Assembly: GCF_018614135.1 (NCBI RefSeq)
Contig: NZ_JAGGOW010000001.1
Coordinates: 75,179 to 139,178, forward strand
Length of the DNA: 64,000 bases
Direction of reading: 5' to 3'
Source of the DNA: Streptomyces sp. ISL-66
GTDB lineage: Bacteria > Actinomycetota > Actinomycetes > Streptomycetales > Streptomycetaceae
The position numbers and the translations under genes are program-made. Below, piece after piece: positions 54,849 through 62,286 of the stretch. A model generated the notes under the pieces. It did not search any database, was not told where the DNA came from, and saw nothing but the letters and a program-made list of their open reading frames with translations. Within the stretch, counting starts at the first letter, position 1, and the number at the start of each line of letters is the position of its first letter.

Positions 54849-56309
54849 TCAGTCGTTCAGCGGGAGTTGTACGACAAGTAGTTTGCCCGCCATCGTCACG
54901 CCGCCGTCCATGGCGATGGCCAGGCCTTCCGCGTACACGTGCGGACCGACGACGGCCGGGCCGCGCGAGTCGTCGCCGTCCTCGGTGCCCACTTCACCGA
55001 GCAGGTACGGGATGGGGCTGTGGCCGTGCACGACGCGCGTGCCGCCGTAGGTGCCGAGGAGTTCGCGGACGGCCTGGGGGCCGGTCTCCTCGCTGCGGAA
55101 GGCGAAGCGCTTGGTGAACTTGCGGAACAGGTCCCAAGTGATGTCGGCGTCGTTGCGGTTGAGGAGCTCGTGGATGGTGTCGTTGACGTCCTCGACGGAG
55201 TCGCCGTAGTCGAGGTAGGCGGTGGTGTCGGAGTGGAGGAGCAGGTGGTCGTCGACCAGGACGGCCGCGTCCAGTCGGGACATCCACTGCAGGTGGACGT
55301 CCTGGAGGCGCTCCATGTCGGTGCGCTGGCCGCCGTTGAGGAGCCAGGCCGCCTGGAAGGTGGCGGTGCCGGCGCCGGAGACGATGGGGGTGTCGCCGAA
55401 CCGCTTGGCGCCGATGAGGAGCAGCTCGTGGTTGCCCATGAGCGCCTTGCAGTAGCCACCCGCGGCGGCGGCCTCGGCGGAGAGCCGCATGACGAGGTCG
55501 ATGACGCCGATGCCGTCGGGGCCGCGGTCGGTGAAGTCGCCGAGGAACCAGAGCCGGGCGTTGCCGGCGGACCAGTTGAGGTCGGCGTCGATGAGGCCCT
55601 GGGCCCGGAGTTCGGCGACGAGTTCGCCGAGGTAGCCGTGGACGTCGCCGACGACGTAGAGCGGGCCCGGGCCGTCGGCCACGGAGTCCTGGGGGACGTA
55701 CTGGACCTGGAGGGTGTCGCCGGGTCCGCCGACGGGTGCGCGGACGATGACGGGCAGGTCCCGCTGCGTCGGCGTGTAGTCCTCGAAGTCGCCGTCGCCG
55801 CCGGGGGCATGAGCCGGGGCGGGTTCGCCTGCGGGTACGGATTCGCCGGTGCCCATGGCTGGGCCCATGGCGGCGGCCATGGCTGGGCTCAGGCCGATGC
55901 CCGAGGCCGTGCCCGCGTCCCTGCCCGGAGCCGCGCCCGAGCCCGTGTTCGTGCCGTACGAGGCTTCGTACAGGTACCCGTTGCCGTTCCCGTGCCCGAT
56001 CCCGTAGCCGTGCTGCGCGGGAACGGTGGGCGGGCTCTCGTCGTAATAGGCGGGGTACTCGCCGTAGACGGGAGTGTCGCCGGGCAGGCCGGCGACCACG
56101 GACGCCGTCGTCCCGGCGCGTGCGCCGTGCACGGCGTGCGGAGCGGGTTCGACGACAGGCAACCGGAAGTCCCGCTGTGTGTCCGTCCGCACCGCGGGTC
56201 CTTGACCGGCCCCCTGAGTCATCGACCCCTCCACCACCGTCGCGCTGCCGTACATCTGCGGACCTCCCGCCTCCGGGGCGGAGGGTCCGTGATGTCGTGC
56301 GCCCATCAT
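54849..56309 (-). CDS. Calcineurin-like metallophosphoesterase
   Basis: A 486-aa protein. The first ~200 residues are low-complexity (Gly/Pro/Tyr/Asn-rich). The catalytic domain has GDVHG (about 222), GDFTDRG (about 260), GNHE (about 296) and GHSP (about 431), the complete two-metal motif set of phosphoprotein/ApaH-like phosphatases. It is probably a cytosolic Ser/Thr or diadenosine phosphatase. Start ATG 56309 is provisional, given the unconserved leader. Confidence 0.87.
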   Translation of the reverse strand: MMGARHHGPSAPEAGGPQMYGSATVVEGSMTQGAGQGPAVRTDTQRDFRLPVVEPAPHAVHGARAGTTASVVAGLPGDTPVYGEYPAYYDESPPTVPAQHGYGIGHGNGNGYLYEASYGTNTGSGAAPGRDAGTASGIGLSPAMAAAMGPAMGTGESVPAGEPAPAHAPGGDGDFEDYTPTQRDLPVIVRAPVGGPGDTLQVQYVPQDSVADGPGPLYVVGDVHGYLGELVAELRAQGLIDADLNWSAGNARLWFLGDFTDRGPDGIGVIDLVMRLSAEAAAAGGYCKALMGNHELLLIGAKRFGDTPIVSGAGTATFQAAWLLNGGQRTDMERLQDVHLQWMSRLDAAVLVDDHLLLHSDTTAYLDYGDSVEDVNDTIHELLNRNDADITWDLFRKFTKRFAFRSEETGPQAVRELLGTYGGTRVVHGHSPIPYLLGEVGTEDGDDSRGPAVVGPHVYAEGLAIAMDGGVTMAGKLLVVQLPLND

Positions 56310-56410
56310 AGGAATGCAGCTCGCGCTCTGTGACGCACCAGGGTGGTGAATCCTGGTCGGAGCTGCTTGTTCCTACCGCTTTCTCCCCATATCGGTGCTG
56401 CTGGAATCCT

Positions 56411-56433
56411 CGGCGGGGCCGGTGGCCCCGCCG
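56411..56433 (-). terminator. Terminator of the LacI-family gene
   Basis: Perfect 10-bp stem CGGCGGGGCC / GGCCCCGCCG around GGT, 41 bp beyond the LacI-gene stop. Confidence 0.75.
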
Positions 56434-56473
56434 CTCGGCCTGCGAGGTGGTCGGTAGTGGGCTGGTGGGGCGG

Positions 56474-57589
56474 TCAGTCCTGTGCCGGTGATCGGGGCGG
56501 ACTGACGGTCGTACGGGGCTGCCTGCGCTGGGAGGAAGTACGGATGATCAGCTCGGTCGGGATGACCTGTTCGACGGGACGTCCCGTGTCGACGCCCTCG
56601 ATGGCGTCGATGAGCAGCTGTACGACGGCGGTGCCGATGCGGCGCGGTTTGAGGGACAGGGTGGTGATGGGCGGTTCGGTGTTGGCGTACACGGTGGACT
56701 CGCTGCAGCACACGAGCAGCAGGTCTTCCGGGACGCGCAAGCCGTACCGACGGGCGGCGGCGAGCAGATCGGTGCCGTTGGGGTCGAAGAGCCCGTACAC
56801 GGCATCGGGCCGGTCGGGGCGGGCGAGCAGTCGGTCGGCCGCGACGGCGCCGGCGCACGGGTCGTGGGCCGGATAGGACTCGTAGACGGGGTCCTGGCCC
56901 ACGCGCTCGCACCAGCGGAGGTACGCGGTGGTGGAGAGCCGGGTGTAGGTGTCGGTGGTGGTGCCGGTCAGGAGCCCGATGCGACGGGCGCCGGCGGCTG
57001 CGAGGTGGTCGAGGAGGCCCAGTACGGCGGCCTCGTGGTCGTTGTCGACCCAGGCGGTGACCGGGAGCGACCCGGCCGGGCGGCCGTCGGACACCACGGG
57101 CAGGCCCTGGCGGACCAGCTCGGTGACCACGGGATCGTGGTCGGAGGGATCGATGACGACGGTGCCGTCGAGGGCCACGTTGGACCAGACGTCGTGTCGG
57201 GAGGTGGCGGGAAGGATGACGAGGGCGTAGCCGCGGGCGAGCGCGGCGGAGGTCGCGGCCCTGGCCATCTCGGCGAAGTAGGCGAATTCGGTGAAGGTGA
57301 AAGGTTCATCCCCGTACGTGGTCACGGTCAGGCCGATGAGGCCCGACTTGCCGGTACGGAGGGTGCGGGCCGCCGCGGACGGGCGATAGCCCAGCCGGTC
57401 GGCGACTTCGCGAACGTGGCGGCGGGTGGCGTCCGGCAGCCGCCCCTTGCCATTGAGCGCGTCGGAGACGGTCGTGATCGAGACGCCCGCCGCGGCGGCC
57501 ACGTCCCTGATGCCGGCCCGGCTTTGTCGGCCGGCGGCCCGCCGGGTGGTCTCGGTCCGGCTCACCTGGTGCTTCCCTGCTGCTGTCAT
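56474..57589 (-). CDS. LacI family transcriptional regulator
   Basis: A 371-aa repressor. The HTH IRDVAAAAGVSITTVSDALN (about residues 27-46) is followed by the hinge helix GYRPSAAARTLRTGKS. The C-terminal effector-binding domain is periplasmic-sugar-binding-like. Start ATG 57589; TACTAT ends 9 nt upstream, so it may be leaderless. The 362-bp gap to hisC holds three palindromes, of which 57678-57706 is the best operator candidate. No sugar-uptake genes lie beside it. Confidence 0.9.
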   Translation of the reverse strand: MTAAGKHQVSRTETTRRAAGRQSRAGIRDVAAAAGVSITTVSDALNGKGRLPDATRRHVREVADRLGYRPSAAARTLRTGKSGLIGLTVTTYGDEPFTFTEFAYFAEMARAATSAALARGYALVILPATSRHDVWSNVALDGTVVIDPSDHDPVVTELVRQGLPVVSDGRPAGSLPVTAWVDNDHEAAVLGLLDHLAAAGARRIGLLTGTTTDTYTRLSTTAYLRWCERVGQDPVYESYPAHDPCAGAVAADRLLARPDRPDAVYGLFDPNGTDLLAAARRYGLRVPEDLLLVCCSESTVYANTEPPITTLSLKPRRIGTAVVQLLIDAIEGVDTGRPVEQVIPTELIIRTSSQRRQPRTTVSPPRSPAQD

Positions 57590-57630
57590 GGCGAGCCGAT
57601 AGTAGGGCGCGGTGGTCCGGGTGGTCCGGA

Positions 57631-57640
57631 TGCATATGCA
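57631..57640. promoter_or_regulatory. Palindrome TGCATATGCA
   Basis: Perfect 10-bp palindrome upstream of the LacI-family gene. A similar 12-bp palindrome, CGCATATATGCG, lies at 57827-57838 nearer hisC. Confidence 0.35.
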
Positions 57641-57677
57641 GGCATTGACAGGCACGTTTCTGCACAGTTCGCCACCC

Positions 57678-57706
57678 CCAATGACCTTGGAAACGAAGGT
57701 AATTGG
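57678..57706. promoter_or_regulatory. Candidate LacI-family operator
   Basis: Interrupted palindrome CCAAT-g-ACCTT, 7 nt (GGAAACG), AAGGT-a-ATTGG, with perfect 5+5 pairing. The GGAAACG core recalls LacI-family half-sites. Confidence 0.5.
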
Positions 57707-57951
57707 CGGGCTGAGGCGTGACAGCCGCTTGTCGTCGGGTCCGTGCATGCCAAAACGGTGAGGTCTCGGGCCGGTCTCAACTCACCTGTACGAGGGACGC
57801 GCGCCACGGCGCGGGCCACCGGCGTGCGCATATATGCGTGCGCTCTCCCGCATTCCTGGCGCCCGCCGTTCTCGGATGGGCGGAATCCTCATAAGGTGAG
57901 GAGCATTGAGTCGACGGCGACGTCGTACGGGACGGTCGAGGAGGACCTGCG

Positions 57952-59034
57952 GTGAGCGAGAAGAGCCCGAAGCTGCGCGCCGAGCTGGACGGCATTCCCA
58001 CCTACAAGCCCGGGAAGCCCGCCGCGGCGGGCGGACCCGTGGCGTTCAAGCTGTCCTCGAACGAGAACCCGTACCCGCCCCTGCCTGGGGTGCTGGAGAG
58101 TGCGGTCGCCGCGGCCGGCCACTTCAACCGCTACCCCGACATGGCGTGCACGGGTCTGGTGAACGAGCTCGCCGACCGCTTCGGGGTGCCGGTGGAGCAC
58201 ATCGCCACGGGCACCGGATCGGTCGGGGTCGCGCAGTCGCTGATCCAGTCGACGGCGGGTCCCGGCGACGAGGTCATCTACGCCTGGCGCTCCTTTGAGG
58301 CTTACCCGATCATCACCCAAATTTCGGGTGCGACCTCCGTCAAGGTGCCGCTGACCGACGGGGACGTGCACGACCTGGACGCGATGTTCGAGGCGATCAC
58401 CGAACGGACCCGGCTGATCTTCGTCTGCAACCCCAACAACCCCACCGGCACGGCCGTACGGCGCGCCGAGCTGGAGCGGTTCCTGGACCGGGTGCCCTCC
58501 GACATCCTGATCGTCCTCGACGAGGCGTACAAGGAGTTCGTCCGCGACGTCGAGGTGCCGGACGGCCTCGAGCTCTACCGCAGCCGCCCGAACGTCGCCG
58601 TGCTGCGTACGTTCTCCAAGGCGTACGGGCTCGCGGGCCTGCGCGTGGGCTTCGCGGTGGCACACGAGCCGGTGGCGGCGGCGCTGCGCAAGACGGCGGT
58701 GCCCTTCGGCGTCAGCCAGCTCGCCCAGGACGCGGCGGTCGCCTCGCTGCGGGCCGAGGACGAGCTGATGGGCCGCGTCGGCGCGCTGGTCGGGGAGCGG
58801 GCGCGGGTCTACGGCACGCTGCTGGCCCAGGGCTGGACGGTGGTGCCCGAGACGCAGGCCAACTTCGTGTGGATGCGGCTCGGGGAGCGGACCGCCGACT
58901 TCGCGGCGGCCTGCGAGAAGGCCGGCGTGGTGGTCCGGCCCTTCGCGGGTGAGGGCCTGCGGGTCACGATCGGCGAGCCGGAGGCGAACGACCTCTTCCT
59001 GCACACGGCCGAGGCGTTCTTCAAGGAGTTCTAG
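57952..59034 (+). CDS. hisC: Histidinol-phosphate aminotransferase
   Basis: PLP aminotransferase of class I/II, 360 aa. The PLP lysine is in [15 protein letters not shown] (Lys about residue 223), with CNPNNPTGT (about 162) and [14 protein letters not shown] at the N-terminus. It makes histidinol phosphate, or aromatic amino acids in some isoforms. It stands outside the main his operon, so it is probably a second copy (hisC2-like). GTG 57952 follows GGAGG. A 22-bp tandem duplication straddles its stop. Confidence 0.92.
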   Translation: MSEKSPKLRAELDGIPTYKPGKPAAAGGPVAFKLSSNENPYPPLPGVLESAVAAAGHFNRYPDMACTGLVNELADRFGVPVEHIATGTGSVGVAQSLIQSTAGPGDEVIYAWRSFEAYPIITQISGATSVKVPLTDGDVHDLDAMFEAITERTRLIFVCNPNNPTGTAVRRAELERFLDRVPSDILIVLDEAYKEFVRDVEVPDGLELYRSRPNVAVLRTFSKAYGLAGLRVGFAVAHEPVAAALRKTAVPFGVSQLAQDAAVASLRAEDELMGRVGALVGERARVYGTLLAQGWTVVPETQANFVWMRLGERTADFAAACEKAGVVVRPFAGEGLRVTIGEPEANDLFLHTAEAFFKEF

Positions 59035-59062
59035 ACGGGGCTTCAAGGAGTTCCAGGCGGGG
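59019..59062 (+). repeat. 22-bp tandem duplication at the hisC stop
   Basis: Units 59019-59040 and 59041-59062 are identical but for two substitutions. The first contains the hisC TAG (59032-59034); the second has CAG in its place. Confidence 0.85.
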
Positions 59063-59077
59063 CTTCCCCGGAGGCTG

Positions 59078-59105
59078 CCGCAGCCCCCTCCTGAGGGGGC
59101 TGCGG
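59078..59105. terminator. Bidirectional terminator between hisC and the cyclophilin-like gene
   Basis: Perfect 12-bp stem (59078-59089 with 59094-59105) with a 4-nt loop; its right edge touches the stop codon of the leftward gene. Confidence 0.85.
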
Positions 59106-59474
59106 CTAGGCCAGTTCCACGCGGATGGGGTCGCCGTCGCGGACGGTGGCGAGCAGACGGGGGTCGCCGTCGAACGAGCCGAGCACGTTGCACGGGCTCG
59201 CCAGGCGGCTCTCGCCCCCGCGGGAGATCGGAGTGGGGCCGTAGGGCAGCGCGAGCGCGTCGCCCTCGGTCCAGAAGGCGACCGTGCCGGGCTCGACGAC
59301 CTGCCGGGCGTCGTGCTCGAGCGCCACGCGGACGCCGGTGTCGAAGTAGACCTCCTCGCCCCAGGTGTTCGCGGAGGCGGAAACGGGGAGCGCCGCGGCG
59401 AGGGCCTCGGCGGTCGGCGTCTCGTCGAGGGTCGCGGTGAGGTGGCCGGCGGGCCAGAGGATTCGAATCTTCAT
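59106..59474 (-). CDS. Cyclophilin-like fold protein
   Basis: A 122-aa protein beginning KIRILWPAGHLTATLDETPT with TWGEEVYF and a C-terminal VRDGDPIRVELA, the pattern of the small cyclophilin-like (DUF369/TM1367) family. No peptidyl-prolyl isomerase residues are evident, and its role is unknown. ATG 59474 has no Shine-Dalgarno. The 17-bp dyad TTCAACA-ATC-TGTTGAA (59483-59499) lies 9 bp upstream, so a repressor could block its start. It is divergent from cydA. Confidence 0.8.
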   Translation of the reverse strand: MKIRILWPAGHLTATLDETPTAEALAAALPVSASANTWGEEVYFDTGVRVALEHDARQVVEPGTVAFWTEGDALALPYGPTPISRGGESRLASPCNVLGSFDGDPRLLATVRDGDPIRVELA

Positions 59475-59482
59475 GCCGTTAA

Positions 59483-59499
59483 TTCAACAATCTGTTGAA
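59483..59499. promoter_or_regulatory. 17-bp operator-like dyad at the cyclophilin-like gene
   Basis: Perfect 7-bp arms, TTCAACA-ATC-TGTTGAA, immediately upstream of the gene start. The regulator is unknown. Confidence 0.5.
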
Positions 59500-59548
59500 C
59501 CCTTCCCGCTAGGGGTACCCCCCCTGAAAGATCCGGACATCGGTACGA

Positions 59549-59554
59549 CATAAT
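59549..59554 (+). promoter_or_regulatory. cydA -10 element
   Basis: CATAAT, 9 bp before the Rex operator, so the operator would cover the transcription start. A -35 of about TGAAAG (59525-59530) is possible. Confidence 0.45.
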
Positions 59555-59563
59555 GCTTGTGAA

Positions 59564-59579
59564 TGTGAACGCGTTCACA
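59564..59579. promoter_or_regulatory. Rex operator (ROP) of cydABCD
   Basis: TGTGAACGCGTTCACA matches the Streptomyces Rex consensus TGTGAAC-N3-TTCACA exactly. Rex represses cyd genes when NADH/NAD+ is low and releases them under oxygen limitation. Confidence 0.95.
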
Positions 59580-59663
59580 AGCGCGTCCGCTTTCTCCCGT
59601 ATTGGACGGGACGCAACAGGCAAAGTGCGGCTGTGGACACGGCGACACGAAGGAGACGACGAC

Positions 59664-61169
59664 GTGGAGCTAGCTCTGGCGCCAGAGACGCTGGCGCGAT
59701 GGCAGTTCGGTATTACCACCGTCTACCACTTCCTCTTCGTGCCCTTGACGATCTCGCTGGCCGCGCTCGTCGCGGTCCTGCAGACCGCCTGGGTGCGTTC
59801 GGAGAAGGAGAAGTACCTCAAGGCCACGAAGTTCTGGGGCAAGCTCTTCTTGATCAACATCGCGATGGGTGTCGTCACCGGCATCGTCCAGGAGTTCCAG
59901 TTCGGCATGAACTGGTCCGACTACTCGCGGTTCGTCGGTGACATCTTCGGAGCCCCGCTGGCCTTCGAGGCGCTGATCGCCTTCTTCTTCGAGTCCACCT
60001 TCATCGGCCTGTGGATCTTCGGCTGGGACAAGCTGCCGAAGAGGATCCACCTGGCCTGCATCTGGATGGTCTCCCTCGGCACCATCCTCTCCGCGTACTT
60101 CATCCTCGCGGCGAACTCCTGGATGCAGCACCCGGTCGGCTACCGGATGAACGAGGAGCGCGGCCGGGCCGAGCTCACGGACTTCTGGCTGGTGCTCACC
60201 CAGAACACCGCGCTGACCCAGTTCTTCCACACCATGACGGCGGCCTTCCTGGTCGGCGGCGCGTTCATGGTCGGCATCGCGGCCTTCCACCTCGCCCGCA
60301 AGAAGCACGTCCCCGTCATGCGGACCTCGCTGCGGCTCGGCCTGGTCGTCATGATCATCGCCGGACTGGGCACCGCCATCAGCGGGGACCTGCTCGGCAA
60401 GGTGATGTTCAAGCAGCAGCCGATGAAGATGGCCGCTGCCGAGGCACTGTGGGACGGCGAGGCGCCCGCGCCGTTCTCCGTCTTCGCGTACGGCGATGTC
60501 GAGAGGGGCCACAACAAGGTCGCCATCGAGATCCCGGGACTGCTGTCCTTCCTGGCCAACGACGACTTCACCTCGTTCGTCCCGGGCATCAACGACGTGA
60601 ACAAGGCCGAGCAGGAGAAGTTCGGGCCCGGTGACTACCGGCCGAACATCCCCGTCGCCTACTGGGGCTTCCGCTGGATGATCGGCTTCGGCATGGCCTC
60701 CCTCGGCGTCGGAATGCTGGGGCTCTGGCTGACCCGCAAGAAGTTCATGCTGCCGCCGGGGCTGCGCACCGGCGAGAACGAGGTCCCGCACCTGGTCCTC
60801 TTCAAGAAGGCGCTGAGCCCCAAGTTCACCCACTGGTACTGGATCGTCGCGCTCTGGACGATGGGCTTCCCGCTGATCGCCAACTCCTGGGGCTGGATCT
60901 TCACGGAGATGGGCCGCCAGCCCTGGGTGGTCTACGGAGTCCTGCGGACCCGTGACGCGGTCTCGCCGAGCGTCTCCCAGGGCGAGGTGCTCACCTCGAT
61001 GATCGGCTTCACGCTCCTCTACGCCGTGCTCGCGGTCATCGAGGTCAAGCTGCTCGTGAAGTACGTCAAGGCCGGCCCGCCGGAACTCACGGAGGCCGAC
61101 CTCAACCCGCCCACCAAGATCGGCGGGGACGACATGCACCCCGACCGGCCGATGGCCTTCTCGTACTGA
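59664..61169 (+). CDS. cydA: Cytochrome bd oxidase subunit I
   Basis: Haem-bearing subunit of the bd-type quinol oxidase, 501 aa. The N-terminal RWQFGITTVYHFLFVPLT contains the high-spin haem His. A Q-loop and FLVLTQNTALTQFFHTMTAAF follow, with the haem b558 ligands expected later. GTG 59664 follows AAGGAG by 8 nt; the longer frame to 59553 would read through the Rex site. It heads cydA-cydB-cydCD. Confidence 0.97.
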   Translation: MELALAPETLARWQFGITTVYHFLFVPLTISLAALVAVLQTAWVRSEKEKYLKATKFWGKLFLINIAMGVVTGIVQEFQFGMNWSDYSRFVGDIFGAPLAFEALIAFFFESTFIGLWIFGWDKLPKRIHLACIWMVSLGTILSAYFILAANSWMQHPVGYRMNEERGRAELTDFWLVLTQNTALTQFFHTMTAAFLVGGAFMVGIAAFHLARKKHVPVMRTSLRLGLVVMIIAGLGTAISGDLLGKVMFKQQPMKMAAAEALWDGEAPAPFSVFAYGDVERGHNKVAIEIPGLLSFLANDDFTSFVPGINDVNKAEQEKFGPGDYRPNIPVAYWGFRWMIGFGMASLGVGMLGLWLTRKKFMLPPGLRTGENEVPHLVLFKKALSPKFTHWYWIVALWTMGFPLIANSWGWIFTEMGRQPWVVYGVLRTRDAVSPSVSQGEVLTSMIGFTLLYAVLAVIEVKLLVKYVKAGPPELTEADLNPPTKIGGDDMHPDRPMAFSY

Positions 61170-61187
61170 GGCTGGGGAGACCACACC

Positions 61188-62189
61188 ATGCAACTCCACG
61201 ACGTCTGGTTCGTGCTCATCGCCGTCCTGTGGACCGGCTACTTCTTCCTGGAGGGCTTCGACTTCGGAGTCGGCGTACTGACCAAGCTGCTGGCCCGCGA
61301 CCGCAAGGAGAAGCGGGTCCTGATCAACACGATCGGTCCCGTCTGGGACGGCAACGAGGTCTGGCTGCTCACGGCGGGCGGCGCGACGTTCGCGGCCTTC
61401 CCCGAGTGGTACGCCACCCTCTTCTCCGGCTTCTACCTGCCGCTGCTGATCATCCTGGTGTGCCTCATCGTCCGGGGCGTCGCCTTCGAGTACCGCCACA
61501 AGCGGCCCGAGGACAAGTGGCAGACCAACTGGGAACACGCGATCTTCTGGACCTCGCTGATCCCCGCGTTCCTGTGGGGCGTGGCGTTCGCCAACATCGT
61601 GCGCGGCGTGAAGATCGACCAGCACAAGGAGTACGTCGGCACCTTCTTCGACCTGCTCAACGTCTACTCGATCCTCGGAGGGCTCGTCACCCTCACCCTG
61701 TTCACCTTCCACGGCGCGGTCTTCACCTCGCTCAAGACGGTCGGTGACATCCGGGACCGCTCGCGGAAGCTGGCCGTGCGGCTGGGGGCGGTGACCGCCG
61801 TCCTGGCACTCGCCTTCCTGATCTGGACCCAGTTCTCGCGCGGCGACGGCTGGAGCCTGATCGCGATGGCCGTGGCGGTCCTGGCACTGGTCGGGGCCCT
61901 CGGGTGCACCCTCGTCGGCCGGGAGGGCTGGGCGTTTGCCCTGTCGGGGGTCACCATCGCGGCCACCGTCGCGATGCTCTTCCTGACGCTGTTCCCGAAC
62001 GTCATGCCGTCCTCGCTCGACAGCGCCTGGAACCTCACGGTCACCAACGCCTCGTCCAGCCCGTACACCCTGAAGATCATGACCTGGTGCGCGGCGGTGG
62101 CGACTCCGGTCGTCCTGCTCTACCAGGCGTGGACGTACTGGGTGTTCCGCAAGCGCATCGGCACCCAGCACATCGCCGACGCGCACTGA
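61188..62189 (+). CDS. cydB: Cytochrome bd oxidase subunit II
   Basis: Structural partner of CydA, 333 aa with about eight membrane helices. It begins QLHDVWFVLIAVLWTGYFFLE, the CydB opening, and contains WDGNEVWLLTAGGATFAAFP. Start ATG 61188 follows GGGGAG. It lies 18 nt after cydA in the same operon. Confidence 0.97.
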   Translation: MQLHDVWFVLIAVLWTGYFFLEGFDFGVGVLTKLLARDRKEKRVLINTIGPVWDGNEVWLLTAGGATFAAFPEWYATLFSGFYLPLLIILVCLIVRGVAFEYRHKRPEDKWQTNWEHAIFWTSLIPAFLWGVAFANIVRGVKIDQHKEYVGTFFDLLNVYSILGGLVTLTLFTFHGAVFTSLKTVGDIRDRSRKLAVRLGAVTAVLALAFLIWTQFSRGDGWSLIAMAVAVLALVGALGCTLVGREGWAFALSGVTIAATVAMLFLTLFPNVMPSSLDSAWNLTVTNASSSPYTLKIMTWCAAVATPVVLLYQAWTYWVFRKRIGTQHIADAH

Positions 62190-62272
62190 GTCCGATCCGG
62201 CCGCCCGGTCCGCTCCTCTGGGGTTCCGTCCGCTCCGGTCCCGTCCGCTCCGTCCGATCCCGCCTGGGGGAT

Positions 62273-62286
62273 GTTTCACGTGAAAC
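62273..62286. promoter_or_regulatory. parS: parS site 14, at the cydCD start
   Basis: Exact GTTTCACGTGAAAC spanning the likely cydCD GTG start codon (62280) and its ribosome-site spacer. Confidence 0.95.
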
